Of a DNA stretch of 64,000 nt, positions 10,927-22,524 are shown one piece after another. Both the position numbers and the translations under genes were made by a program. Below the pieces are notes generated by a model. It was not told the origin of the DNA. It ran no database searches and was given only the letters and a program-made list of their open reading frames with translations. Positions within the stretch are counted from its first letter, which is position 1; the number at the start of each line of letters is the position of its first letter. Source of the DNA: Adenophora triphylla var. japonica (lineage: Eukaryota > Streptophyta > Magnoliopsida > Asterales > Campanulaceae); the NCBI GenBank assembly GCA_022495995.1, contig JAFEMH010006929.1, positions 1-64,000 on the forward strand, in the 5' to 3' direction.

Positions 10927-12478
10927 TTACACTGCCTTGAGTGGTTTGGACAACCCAAGAATTGCATCTAACTTGGTAGAACTCGTATTGAGTTTCTTGA
11001 ATGTTGTCTCGGCAAGAGTAAGTTTGCTCTTGACTTTGTCCGGCTCCACATCCTTCTTTGTGAGTTGAACTTCCAATCTAGTCAAGCCATCGCTAGGTCT
11101 TGAACCTCTTTGGACGAGAGAGATCACCTTCTTGTTCTCTTTCTTCCATTCATCCACCAATTCCTTGCAAAGGTTCTTAAGACCACAAATGAGTTCATCC
11201 TTCTTGAACTCCTTCTCATCTTGTGAACAACCCGCATCCATGTTAACAGAACCCACAAAACAAACAGCATTTATCAAATTTAAATCATATACCGTTGGAT
11301 GATATCTCGGGTGCTATCCCATTTTGGATATCACCTGGGGTATCACCGACAGAATCCGAGTCACGCTTGTGACCACCATTGCCGTTTGATCTGAATCTTC
11401 GATTGATTGGTCTCCTCATCCTCATTGTCACTCGAGAGAAACCCATAGGTTCTTTCCCATCTTCCTTAGAGTGTTAGCACACTCATTTGAGTAATGACCC
11501 CATCCAGAGCAAGCATGACATTGGATTGATTCAAGGTATTTTGGATCAGATCTGGATTGATCCGATGATGCTCTCCTTATGGGACCACCTTTACGAGTAG
11601 ATGGAAATGTCCTCTTGGGCATTGAATTGTACACCTTGGCTTGTTGCTCTTTAGCCTTTACTCGCACATTTTCTTTGTTAAATTTTCTCACCATTGAGTT
11701 ATATTTCCTGGTAAGTAAGGCAACACTGGCATCTTCACCTAATTCCTCAAAAATTTCGTCATCCTCATTAGTTGAACCACTAGAGGATTGAACTTTTAAA
11801 GCAACACTCTTGCCCTTAGAAGCTTCACTTTGCTCAGCAAGGTTTGACTCAAAATTTTTTAAAATGCTCATTAAGGAATTGATGTTCATAGTAGAAAGAT
11901 TGTGAGCCTCTTCTATAGATGAAACCTTAATATTAAAACGCTCAGGGAGAGTTCTAATAGCCTTTGAAACCAATTGTTTGTTTGTAAAAGGTTCACCTAA
12001 AAGTTGACACTCATTAGCAATGTCAAACAATTTTTCAAAATAAGAGGAAATGGTATCACTTTCACCCATTCTCAACCTTTCAAATTTGCCAGTAAGACCT
12101 CTAAGTTTGTTTTCACGCACACTAGAATCACCTTCACAAAATCTTTGTAAAATATCCCAAGCTTCTTGAGCTGTGGAACTATTTTGAATAAGTTTAAAAA
12201 TATGCATGTCAACCCACTCAAAGATAGCATTAAGAGCTTTCTCATTATAGTTAGCTAGAGTGATCTCTTCATTCGTCCACTCACCTTCGGGTTTAACTGA
12301 ACATCACCATCCTCATCAGGAGGTAAGAGTGGAAGAGAGTACCCATGAACTATAGATCGCCATGCTCGAAGATCAATTGATTTGATATGCGAGCGAAGGC
12401 GAATTTTCCAATATGCATAATTCGAACCATCTAAAACAGGAAGACGTTTTTGGTTGGATTTGCAGGATCAAAAGCCAT
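10927..12478 (-). pseudogene. Copia gag, SIRE-like element
   Basis: The likely start is the ATG at 12478 (MAFDPANPTKNVF), just after the primer site and LTR. A frameshift follows within 20 codons. The main frame, 12207-11428, holds the UBN2-type capsid region (SSYFEKLFDIANE, AIRTLPERF) and ends with a CCHC zinc knuckle of the form CHACSGWGHYSNEC near 11520-11480. A further frame, 11277-10927, is Lys/Glu-rich and looks coiled-coil, as in SIRE-type Gag tails. Gag would form the particle and package RNA; this copy is interrupted. Confidence 0.85.
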
Positions 12479-12514
12479 GATAAAGAGGACCAAACACTTA
12501 GTATCGTCAAGTGA

Positions 12515-12531
12515 GAGGCTCTGATACCAAT
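12515..12531 (-). promoter_or_regulatory. Primer-binding site of the SIRE-like element
   Basis: On the - strand the bases directly after the LTR read ATTGGTATCAGAGCCTC, complementary to the 3' end of plant initiator-methionine tRNA. This is the usual copia priming site and marks 12532-13496 as the 5' LTR. Confidence 0.9.
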
Positions 12532-13496
12532 TGAAATTGTCACGGCTTGAATCACAAGTGATATCCAAGGTGATAACGCACCAACAATAGCACTTGGGAT
12601 GGCACACACACACACTTCGAAAATAAAACAATTTTGTAAAAGAGTTTGCAGCGGAATAAAACACCAAAATTGTTTTTCTCAAGTTATATAAATATAACTT
12701 GAGAGTGCCTCTTAGGCAAGACTTTATAATCACTATGAATGAATTTACAAAGCCGAAAGTTCCCTATAGCTATATCTATTTTGAGCTCTATGGAACAAGA
12801 GATAAAGAACGGAATCCTATCCTAGCCTTCACACACCTTGATACCAAAGTAATCAAGTGCGAAATTACAAGGGAGAAAGGATTTAAAAGAACCAAACAAA
12901 GAACTCTATCTCTAAGCTTTTCGAAGGTGTGAATGTGATGAAATAATTGGCATGTCTTCAAATAAACCTTCCAAGCTTATTTATAGTCTTCAATTACTTG
13001 AAAGCTACTTCAATAACAGCCTTGGGGCTGGTCTTGCACGTGGAGGAAGTATAGGGAGAGTGAGTGAATTTGTTTCCACAATTCTAGCTCCCACTTCCTA
13101 TTTTGTAGCAACCGAGTTGTTGAATCCTCAAGCCATGCTTCCACGCCTTGTACTCCCTTGCTTTATCATCCTTGTACTTTTTCTATAACTCAGCAACAAC
13201 CTTTGACAAAGTCCACACACGTGTTGTTGTTGTTTGCCAAAATTACGAATTAATACATAAAATGTATTAATTATTTTCTTCCAATTTCCACACGTGTCTA
13301 GCTCCTTCTTTGATGCTATTGCACCCTGAAATACAACCATAAACCATAGACTATACAGACCATATTAGCATTTTAGTCCATTAAATAACAAACAAGAAAT
13401 ATACAACTATATAATTTTCAGTCCAGGAAATCATCTGTGATATCACCTGGACTTTTGGGAAATCATCTGTGATATCACCTGCAGATTACACTAACA
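12532..13496 (-). repeat. 5' LTR of the SIRE-like element
   Basis: This 965-bp LTR is the partner of 2870-3838 and would hold the element's promoter, read toward lower coordinates. It differs from the other copy by scattered substitutions and a few one- or two-base indels. The target duplication AAGAG follows at 13497-13501. The 300 bp from there to 13814 is AT-rich with no gene seen. Confidence 0.95.
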
Positions 13497-13814
13497 AAGA
13501 GTATATATTTTCTTTTCATTATTTTGTAGTATTTTTTATATTGATTTTTTCTATTATTATTGAAAATTTAATATGTTTGTTACAATAGTAATATTTGAAA
13601 TTGCTTTTGATGATGATTAAACTTTAACCTTTCGTTTCGTATGAAAAAAATTATCGAATATCGCTTGAGATAGAATTTTTTGTCGAGTAGTGGGTTGGGT
13701 GTGTTTCGTAAGGAATAAAATTAGCGAAGGCATAAATTTGTGCCCCAACTCCCAAAAGACACTTGCCATGAGAAGTATCGGGTAATGCGTTTAAAAAAGA
13801 TAACGGAAGAATTA

Positions 13815-14015
13815 TGTTGAGATATTGACATATCTTGTCAATATCTTTTCCTTTCCTTGTAAATATTGTTTCCTTATGTTAGCTTTGTATTTTAGGAAGA
13901 CTTCTTTGTTAAGTAGGAAAGTAGAATGTATAGCTAGAATAGAATCCTAGTCAAAGAAGGATTATTGTGTATATATAGGATTATAATTTCCTTTTCACAA
14001 ATTCTCGATTTTAAC
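13815..14015 (+). repeat. 5' LTR of the small copia element
   Basis: Begins TGTTGAGATATTGAC and stops just before the primer site at 14016. It lacks about 70 bp near its start and about 30 bp near its end that are present in the other LTR. Confidence 0.85.
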
Positions 14016-14067
14016 TTGGTATCAGAGCCCTGGGTAATCAGGGATAACCAAATACAAACCCTTCGTC

Positions 14068-14790
14068 ATGTTCGCCGAAGGAGGTAATAAGAAATTGCTT
14101 GGAGGTAGTGAGCGGACGTTGCCGTACTACCCGACACCAAGCATTGATAGACCTAAGAAGGTTGAAGAAATTAAACGAGGAGGAACGGGTGCAGATTGGA
14201 CACGAATCCTGGGCTTCACAAATGAACAGTGGAGCGTTGTCAAGAAATATGTGCAGACACAAGTACAGTCGTTTGTCCGCACAACTGGTCGCACAACTAA
14301 CGCATTGAGTGCGCGAGTCAGCACTGTGCAGATCAATGGAAGAGAAACTTCTGGAAGGACGGATACAGATCAAGCTCGTCTAATGGGTTTTACACCTGAA
14401 CGGTGGAATGTTGTTAAGAAGTATGTGCAGTCAACTGTCTGCACAACTGGTCGCATAACTGATCACATGGCTGGTAAGACGTACAATTGGTTCATCGATA
14501 GCGGAGCTAATCGACACATAACAGGCGACATTTCTTTGCTCAAGAATGTTCGTCAGATCGAGGCTAATCATATAGGTTTGCCTAATGGAAGATATATATT
14601 GACTACAAAAGAAGGTGATGTTACCATCGGATCACACCTAATTTTGAGAAATGTTTTATATGCTCCTGCGTTCAATTGTAATTTATTGTCTGTCTCTCAA
14701 TTACTGAATGATTCCAATTATGTGGTGCAATTTTCTGATAAATTTTGTGTCATACAGGATCGAGCCACGCAGATTTCGATTGGAGGGTGA
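14068..14790 (+). pseudogene. Gag tail and protease of the small copia element
   Basis: The frame of 240 codons from ATG 14068 lacks the capsid domain and zinc knuckle. Instead it has two related segments, GFTNEQWSVVKKYVQ and GFTPERWNVVKKYVQ, about 60 residues apart, which look like a duplicated Gag-protease linker. The protease follows with WFIDSGANRHIT (DSG active site), LRNVLYAP and CNLLSVSQL. Gag without a capsid domain could not form particles, so the product would be defective even if translated. Confidence 0.8.
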
Positions 14791-15607
14791 ACAAGACGGG
14801 AGATTGTACTACTTAAGGGAAACAACAGTGACACAGGCTTGCAACATTAGAGAATCTGGGAGCTATCAGTTGTGGCATCAGCGACTTGGACATCCGTCAA
14901 GTAAGGTGGTTGGTCTATTGCCCTTTATTAATCGTGGTAGTATTAATAAAGGTGTCTGTGGGATTTGTTGCAAGGCTAAGCAAAGTAGGGATAAATTCTA
15001 AGTCTGATGAAGTTTTTGATTTAATACACTGTGATATTTGGGGTGATTATAGAAAACCTGCTTTGTATGGAGCTGTTTATTTTTTTACTATTGTGGATGA
15101 CCATTCCCGTGCCGTGTGGGTTTATTTGATAAAGTCTAAAAGTGATGTCACACAAATTTTGAAAAATTTTCTTGCCATAGTAGAACGGCAATTTAATAAA
15201 CGTGTCAAGAAAATTAGAAGTGGTAATGGAACGGAATTCACTTGTTTGAAAAAATATTTTCTTGAAAACGGCATTGAACATCATACTACTTGTGTTCGCA
15301 CACAAAATTACCGATCAAATTTTGGGGAGAATGTGTATTAGCGGCAGGGCATTTGATTAATCGTACTCCTTCAAAATTGTTGCATGAAAAAAACCCCCAT
15401 GAAGTTATTTTTGGGAAGGGCCTCCTTCTTATGAACACATTAGGGTTTTTGGGTCTTTGTGTTATGTTCACTATTCCCGATCAAGAGATAATGATATGTT
15501 TGCTAGTCAAAGTAGGCGATGTGTATTTTTGGGGTATCCTTATGGGAAGAAAGGTTGCTAAGTTTATGACCTTGATGAAAATAAGTTACATCTTTCGAGG
15601 GATGTAG
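14791..15607 (+). pseudogene. Integrase region of the small copia element, catalytically dead
   Basis: The pre-integrase zinc motif (WHQRLGHPSSK, CGICCKAKQS) lies in the frame 14708-15001. The core (HCDIWGDY, VDDHSRAVWVYL) lies in the next frame. The second catalytic Asp is replaced by Gly (RSGNGTEF where RSDNGTEF is usual), and the segment that should carry the catalytic Glu is deleted: the text passes directly to LPIKFWGEC in another frame. Two of three catalytic residues are therefore absent. Confidence 0.85.
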
Positions 15608-15610
15608 TTT

Positions 15611-15955
15611 TTGTGGAAAAAGAATTTCCTTTTGCATGACAGGGCTACTTCAGACCAACCATATGCAGACTCGGATTTATTTCTATGTGCCTCTACATAT
15701 GTAGACACATGTAAGGAAGATAATTTTTGTGTGCCTGAACAGTTGTCTGACCAGTTGTCTGAACAGTCGGCTGAACAACTGGTTGAACAGGTGACAGAAA
15801 CTGCCCAGATAACTGAACAACTTACAGAACAAGTGCCTGAACAGAATATAGAGCTGAATGTAACAGAAAATTTGGGTCGAGGTCAAAGAGCTAAGGTGCC
15901 TTCTACAAGGTATCTATCGACTGAATATGAGTTGGATAAGGTTCATGTTGCTTAA
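15611..15955 (+). pseudogene. Integrase-RT linker with Glu-Gln repeats, small copia element
   Basis: This stretch between integrase and reverse transcriptase encodes a run of short repeats built on EQL (EQLSDQLSEQSAEQLVEQ) followed by RGQRAKVPSTRYL, the usual lead-in to the copia reverse transcriptase. The EQ repeats look like slippage in the polyprotein spacer. No separate function is inferred. Confidence 0.6.
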
Positions 15956-16138
15956 GTCCCTTCCCCGTCTCATTCACCTCTCCAAAATAAATCTTCAGGT
16001 TCTCGATATCCTTTATCACACTTTGTCAATTACACTAAATTTTCTTTGGCACATCGTTGTTTTGTGGATGCCATTGACTCAGGTGTTGAGCCGAAGCATT
16101 TTGGTGAAGCGGTCAAATCTCCTAAATAGTGTGAGGCT

Positions 16139-17566
16139 ATGAATAAAGAGCTTGATGCTCTTGATCAGAATGGTACATGGGAATTGGTAGATGCTCCTGT
16201 TGACAAGAAAGTGATTGGCAACAAATGGGTTTACAAGATTAAGTACAACGCAGATGGGTCAGTTGAACAATACAAGGCCCGGTTGGTGATCTTGGGAAAC
16301 CGTCAGGTTTTAGGAGTGGACTTCAAGGAGACTTTTGCACCCATAATAAAGATGGTTACAGTATGCGTTTTTCTCTCTATTGCTGCAGTTCGAGGGTGGG
16401 AGCTTCATCAAATGGACGTCCACAATGCTTTTCTGCATGGGGATCTAAGTGAGGATGTGTATATGAAGGTTCCAATGGGACATCCAGCTTCATCTTCGGG
16501 CAAAGTTTGCAAACTGAAGAAATCATTATATGGCTTACGACAAGCTCCTCGTTGTTGGTTTGAAAAGTTGTCAACTGCCTTGAAGCAATATGGCTTCCGT
16601 CAGTCATATTCAGATTATTCTCTCTTCTCCTACATCACTTCCCCTTCTGAGCTACACATTCTTGTGTACGTGGATGATTTGGTCATTGGTGGTAATGATC
16701 ATGAGGTAATTCGACGCTTCAAAACATATCTCAGTAAGTGTTTTCACATGAACGATTTGGGACGATTGAAGTATTTTTTGGGCCTTGAAGTGGCCACACA
16801 TCCGGACGGCATTCTTTCTCAACGAAAGTATGCCCTTGACATTCTTTCCGAGGTAGGACTCTTTGGTGCTCGACCGACCCTTACACCCATTGAACAAAAT
16901 CATCGTTTGGCCTTGACTGAAGATGATGATTTGCGTGATTCTGAGTCTTTCTGGTGCCTTGTGGGGAGATTTATTTATCTCACTATTGCATACCCAGAAT
17001 TGTCCTATAGTGTGCATGTTCTTGCACAATTTATGACCAAGCCCAAGGTTGCTCATTGGACTGCTGCGTTGCGTGTGGTTCGTTATTTGAAAGCACATCC
17101 TGGACAAGGCATCCTCTTGAAATCATCTTCCGTTTTACAAATGTGAGCTTATTGTGATTCTGATTGGGCTAGTTGTCCCTTCACGCGACGTTCACTCACT
17201 GCTTATTTTATTTTTCTTGGTGATTCACCTATCTCATGGAAGACGAAGAAGCAATGTACGATCTCTCATCCTTCGGCTGAGGCAGAATATCGTGCTATGG
17301 CTAGTGCGACATTTGAGCTCAAATGGTTACTTGGTCTTCTTCGATCCTTTGGCATTAGACATAATTCTCCGGTACTTCTTCTCTGTGATAGTCAATCTGC
17401 TATACATATGGCTCAGAATCCAGTTCATCACGAACGTACGAAGCATATCGAAGTTGACTGTCATCTTGTTTGTGATGTTGTTCGCACAGGTGTCCTCACA
17501 ACTCGATATATTCACACATCCGAACAGTTGGCTGATGTTTTTACCAATGCGTTGGGTAGTAAATAG
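16139..17566 (+). pseudogene. Reverse transcriptase and RNase H of the small copia element
   Basis: The frame 16139-17146 is intact across the reverse-transcriptase domain: KVIGNKWVYKIK, HQMDVHNAFLHG, LYGLRQAPRCWF, and the YVDD box in LVYVDDLVIGG. It then stops early, and RNase H continues after shifts near 17150-17300 with [22 protein letters not shown] and [10 protein letters not shown] up to 17566. This is the best-preserved part of the element. Confidence 0.9.
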
Positions 17567-17626
17567 TTTCTCAATCTTCTTGCCAAGTTGGGCGTTTGTG
17601 ATCTACACGCTCCAACTTGAGGGGGG

Positions 17627-17915
17627 TGTTGAGATATCCCAGGGGACTTGACTGTGGGGAATGGGCCGGGAGGAATTAGTATACACTAGCCTCATATATA
17701 TCTTGTCAATATCTTTTCCTTTCCTTGTAAATATTGTTTCCTTATATTAGCTTTGTATTTTAGAAAAACTTCTTTGTTAAGTAGGAAAGTAGAATGTATA
17801 GCTAGAATAGAATCCTAGTCAAAGAAGGATTATTGTGTATATATAGTTTTGTATTATTCATATTTCTTCAAGAAGTGAAATAACAATTTCCTCTTCACAA
17901 ATTCTCGATTTACAC
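17627..17915 (+). repeat. 3' LTR of the small copia element
   Basis: The 289-bp copy begins TGTTGAGATATCCCAGG directly after the polypurine tract and ends CTCGATTTACAC. It is the fuller version of the LTR. AATCA follows as the imperfect target duplication. Confidence 0.85.
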
Positions 17916-19292
17916 AATCAATATCAGCAATTCTTTTATATTTTCAAAAAATATCCATGTGTTTTTATTTATCGTAATTGAAAAAAAAAAGCATGAAAAT
18001 ACTTTGATATATTTAAATATCATCAAATAGAAAGAAGTGGGAACACTGTGTGACACAAAGTGGCTTTCCCACTTTTCCGATGAGCCTCCACTACTAGTAG
18101 AGACTCTTTGTATATGTTTTGCTGATTCGGGTAAATGATCAAAAAAATATGAAACATATTTTCATAATGTTAATATATCTTCTAATTTTGACTTAAATAA
18201 TACAACTTCTTGCATTATTTGTAACACGATTAAAAAGTAATTTATATTATATTGTCACTAGAGAGTATATTTTCTTTATTAAAATTGAGTGTATAATACA
18301 TTGCATAAATTGATAATTATTCATAAAAATTTGTTCGTAATTAATTTACTTTGAGTTTTCATTTGTTGTCGTGAATATAAACCCTTACAACTCTTCCAGT
18401 AATTGATTAATGGGGGCACCATTTACTGTTAGTTTTGTGCGGTGGTGCAAAACTAATCCGGAAAACATCTCACGGTGCTACGATCGTATCCCTCTTCTGC
18501 CTCGATCGTGCCTCCTAATGATGGCCTAGCACATTCGTGTTTTATAATCTGCACGGCCGTGTCCGGAGGTTTGGTCTGTTCCATGCCAAGCTGCTCTTGG
18601 GTTTGGTTCTGGTACTTCAATGCTCCATCATTCCATGCTACAACCTGGTCCTTCATTGCAACATCAGTACGTGCTACATCAATATGATAATTTAGGGTTT
18701 CACAAAAATGTCAACAAAGAGGAGAAATAATAATATTAATAAACATGTCTCAAAACGCCCTAAAAAGTGTATTTATATTCTAAAGTTCAAAACCCTAAAA
18801 GGAAAAAAATTAAATGAGAAATTACAAAGATACCAAAAATAAATCAAAAACTTTCGGGCCTCATATAACATTGCTTAAGCGACATATTTTGGCCTTAATA
18901 TGAAGACATCATAGGATACTCTATCGTGACCTTCGATTTGATATGTGGTGCTGGTTCATCCGAACGTGAAAGTTATGACCATTCCACTACTTAGCACCCT
19001 TCTAAGTCTTGCTTTTTTTTTTTTTCCAAAACTCTTCAAACTTTTCAGTTTGGTTGGTCAGAAAAAAGTTAGCTTGTTCCAAATCACCATATTTGACTTT
19101 GCATTTAGTGATGAATTAGGCATTCTATGGTGAAATTTGATGTACATGTAAATGGGTGAGAGGTTAATTCATTCATGTTCAAAAGGGTAACACACTTCAT
19201 AAGATATTGTTGAATAGTGATGAGACAAGAACAACACTAATGTTATGCAGAAGACAATGAAAATATGGAAAACTTAAGACAGAAATGTCCCA

Positions 19293-19335
<43 letters not shown>

Positions 19336-20083
19336 GTAGTACAGATGTTCAAAGTTATGAATGGAAGCAATGAATCCAATGCAAAGTACCAAATTGAAAG
19401 AGATGATAATCAAGGATACATACAATTTATTACTTCAGACATGGAAAACGACCCGAGCCGAACAAGATAATGCCCGGCCCTTTAATCGAAAGGAACTTCA
19501 TTTCCTTTGTCTCATTATATTTCTTCAGATTATTTGTTCTTAAAGGATCGAATTGCCTATATTTACGTTTTTTACTATTATTAATTTGTCGGTAAGCGTA
19601 AAACTTTGTCACATTGTCATGATATATGAACTATTGACACTTGCCTCGAGCAGGAGAGATATGCGAAGGATTATGCAATGCAGTCTATTGGTGTCAATCC
19701 ACGCGTCAAACGATAGATGTGGTGATTTAGGACGATAAAATACTATTCGCGTATCATTAAATAAACTTGATTGTAAGTGAAAATACAGGTGAACAACTAA
19801 ATATGTATGGAATGTTTACAACCTTGGATTTCAACTTACGTACCTTACTAATGATAGGAGATGTTTCACCCGAATGTACGTGTTACAACAAACACTTTGT
19901 TTAGGATTAAAGTTTTACTGTTCATTTTGTGTGTGAATTTTACCATCAACTATTTTGATGCTAATATATCCTTAAACATTGTATAATTAACCAAACGTAA
20001 TTAAGAATAATTTTACCTTCAACTATTTTTTTGATGGAAATTGTAATTCCCTCGGTTGTTTAGGTGAATTTTTTTTGGAAGGT
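17916..20083. other. Gene-free stretch with a GA microsatellite
   Basis: AT-rich DNA with no assignable gene. A (GA)n run occupies about 19296-19331. A GC-richer patch at 18450-18690 is open on the - strand for 67 codons (18656-18453) but has no recognisable domain and no splice or promoter context that I trust. Confidence 0.5.
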
Positions 20084-20092
20084 ATTCATTTT

Positions 20093-20568
20093 GAGTAGGT
20101 CCGCTGAGAAACTTCTCCATAACTATGAAAAAACGTGTTTTTAATAGCCAGAAGCTTTGCATTTAATATCCAGAAAAAAAACCCAAGGCCAAGACCAAAG
20201 CTTCTGAATATCCAGAAGCTTTGGTTTGATATCCAGAAACTGTTAGGTGCATATCTAGAAGTATGTGAAATGTATATCCAGTAAACCGCAGCGCATATCC
20301 GTAAACTGTTAGGTGCATATCCGTAAATGTGTTAGGCATATCCGTAAATTGCTATTGAAGGTTTCGAATATTCGTAAACCTTCAAATGTATATCCAGAAA
20401 CCATCAAATGAATATCCAGAAACATTTTGAAGGTTTCTGGATATTCATTTGAAGGTTTCTGGATATCACTTTCATAAGGTTCTGGATATCCAGTTCATTG
20501 TCGCGCGACAAGTCGGGATCCGTTTCTCCATAACTTATGGAGAAACGCGTTTCTCCCTAAATTTTGGC
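20093..20568. mobile_element. MULE-type non-autonomous element, palindrome-rich family, copy 1
   Basis: A 476-bp element is flanked by perfect 9-bp duplications, ATTCATTTT, at 20084-20092 and 20569-20577, the length made by Mutator-like transposases. It starts GAGTAGGTCCGCTGAGAAAC and ends CGTTTCTCCCTAAATTTTGGC. Near its right end are three palindromes in a row: TTGTCGCGCGACAA, TCTCCATAACTTATGGAGA and GGAGAAACGCGTTTCTCC. The interior is built of variants of ATATCCAGAAACCTTCAAATG and AGCTTTGG. Copy 2 (44507-45113) is the same family in reverse orientation. No protein is encoded. Confidence 0.85.
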
Positions 20569-20577
20569 ATTCATTTT

Positions 20578-21590
20578 TGTTTCAAGAACAAGAGAGAAAT
20601 TATGGACTTTTATAAGCTTGTTTGCATTTTGGTTTACATTTTCCCTTCACTTTTCATTTTCAGTTAAACCTTAACCGCAAATAGAATTGGCAAAACTTGA
20701 TTATATGTTGAATTAAATTATAAGCAGTGGGGCATACAAACACAACATTTAATCACTTACTACTAATTTGTGACCGAGATTTTATAAGATTTTTTTTTTT
20801 TTTTTTTTAATGTGAGAATTAAATATTGTAATAGATGTTTAAAAGAAGAAAAAAAATGTATGGATGGGAATTTGTATGGAATATATGTGAAGGCAATAAT
20901 AGGGGTAGAGATTGTCGCCCCCCTCGTCCGCTGCGCTGTGTGTGTAGCAGAAATGGGATAGTGAAAGGTGCTGAGTATTTAAGTAAGCGAGCAAGTGGTC
21001 ACACACACACACACACCCCTTTACAAATATACTCCCCGTCCCGAAATGATTTATTCATTTTTTTTTCATTAAATTCACTTTTTTTGTCATTAACACGAAT
21101 GTAATTAGAACAATAATTTTAGGTCGATCTAGTTATTTTTATGAAAATTGTTGTCGATAAACTATTATAAATATTATGAATAACAATTTTTGGATATTCA
21201 ATTGGAAAATTAAATCAACCTCGAAATTATTGCCGAAGGAAAATACCTTCCCACAGATAATAAAAAAGTAGAAAGATCATTATTTTAGTATGAAAAGAGT
21301 ATATAAATACTAAAATACCTCATCATGCCCTAACCCTACCTTATTACTCCGAGCCGGTTCTTTATCAACCCGGCCTTTGATTCGATATTTAACACCCTAG
21401 CTCTCTACATGGTTCCTCAACTAAAGTTAATCTGGCCGGTTAGTATGTAGCTTTGAAGTCACGGATTTGAGTTTGTAATTAACATTTTTTTTTAGTGTCA
21501 TTTATGTACCCATTGTATGTTACTTCAGAATCCGCTTTAATTAGTATATATGTACATCAATAAAATTTCTGTCCCTACAATTATGGATTG
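20578..21590. other. Gene-free stretch
   Basis: AT-rich sequence with long T runs near 20790 and a short (CA)n at about 21001-21016. No coding region, RNA gene or element terminus was recognised. The bases 21410-21480 have a loose tRNA-like box (GTCACGGATTTGAGT) but too little else to call a SINE. Confidence 0.4.
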
Positions 21591-21901
21591 ATATTCATTT
21601 CTATTTTTTTAGGAAGAATTTTCCAACTGTCCCCGTGTTCAGATGTATTCCCGTTTAAAGAAACATCCTATCCTATATCCCAAAAAAAGAGTTTTTTCGA
21701 ATCAAATTCTCCAGACACCCCTTACATCCCTACTCTCTCTTCTCATTTTTTTATCTCTTTCTTCTCTCTCTAAAACACCATAGACACGCACACATTCACA
21801 GTTCTCTCTCTCGAACCATTTCCGGCGACGATTACAGGCAATGGTGATCGTCGACGACCGCCTCCCACCTCTCCCTGCCATCTCTCTCACTTGCACCGCC
21901 G

Positions 21902-22477
21902 TGATGTAGGAGGAACAGAGGGAGGAGGAGGAACAGAAGGAAGAACCTGCAGCCCAGGCGTGCGCCTCACATATCACCAGGCGGCCGCCTCTCGAGGCTC
22001 CAACAGGCGTAAGTCCACAAGTCCACTGGCAATCAGGCGAGCGCATCAGTCCAACCCAGGCGAGTGCCTCACGGCGGAGTCAATAAGGCAATAGTTACCG
22101 GAGGTGAGGCGGGCGCCTCACGACGGCGTCAACAAGCAACCTAGGCACTGGACCCAAGCGGCCGCATGGTTCTACCTCAGGCGGGCGCCTCGATGAAGGG
22201 GTTTTGTTTCCTTATTCTGTTTTAATTCCGTTTTTACTGGTTTTTAAATTAATTAAGAAGGGTATTTTAGTCTTTGTTTTGCTATTTTTGTTTTAGGATT
22301 TCAAGGAAGTATTTAAACACTTTTAGGGCTTTGTTAAACTCAGTTTTTGATATAATTTTGAAGAATTTTATCTATTTTCTGGTGGATTCCAGTTTATCTC
22401 TTTTCTAGGGTTCATCGCTTGTGACTCCTTGTGTTTAGCGCTTGCTACTCACGAATCTTTGCTTCCGTGCTGCGTCA
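21902..22477 (+). repeat. 5' LTR of the gypsy derivative
   Basis: The LTR has an unusual GC-rich block (about 21940-22200) with repeated AGGCGNNCGCCT-like palindromes, for example AGGCGGCCGCCT and AGGCGGGCGCCT. The second half is ordinary and AT-rich. The partner LTR has the same block with several substitutions. Confidence 0.95.
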
Positions 22478-22524
22478 GTTGGTATCCGAGCAGGCTTTAT
22501 CCTGTCTTTCATCACTGATTCGTT

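Larger units (their letters stand above)
2870..13496 (-). mobile_element. SIRE-like Ty1/copia retrotransposon, complete but decayed
   Basis: A 10.6-kb LTR element reads on the - strand. The LTRs (2870-3838 and 12532-13496) look nearly identical apart from scattered substitutions and small indels, and start TGTTAGTGTAATC on the coding strand. Five-base target duplications AAGAG are exact at 2865-2869 and 13497-13501. The primer site (TTGGTATCAGAGCC on the - strand) abuts the 12.5-kb LTR and a G-rich polypurine tract (AAGGGGGAGAT) abuts the 3.8-kb LTR, which fixes the orientation. The order gag, protease, integrase, reverse transcriptase, RNase H is that of Ty1/copia. About 3.5 kb between RNase H and the 3' LTR holds an extra ORF. 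Stops and frameshifts in every domain make it non-autonomous today, although the LTR similarity points to a fairly recent insertion. Confidence 0.95.
13815..17915 (+). mobile_element. Small Ty1/copia retrotransposon, decayed
   Basis: A 4.1-kb copia element on the + strand. Its LTRs, 13815-14015 (201 bp) and 17627-17915 (289 bp), share long stretches such as TCTTGTCAATATCTTTTCC; the left copy has internal deletions relative to the right. A primer site TTGGTATCAGAGCCC begins at 14016, and a polypurine tract (TTGAGGGGGG) ends at 17626. The flanks AATTA and AATCA give an imperfect five-base target duplication. The gag part is largely missing and pol carries frameshifts, so it is non-autonomous. 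Confidence 0.9.

Noticed and set aside
13797..17930. Exact five-base target duplication for the small copia element
   Set aside because: The flanks read AATTA and AATCA; one base differs, so it is reported as imperfect only.
18453..18656. 67-codon frame on the - strand starting MKDQVVAWNDGALK
   Set aside because: Balanced composition made it look gene-like, but no domain, partner exon or element boundary could be found.
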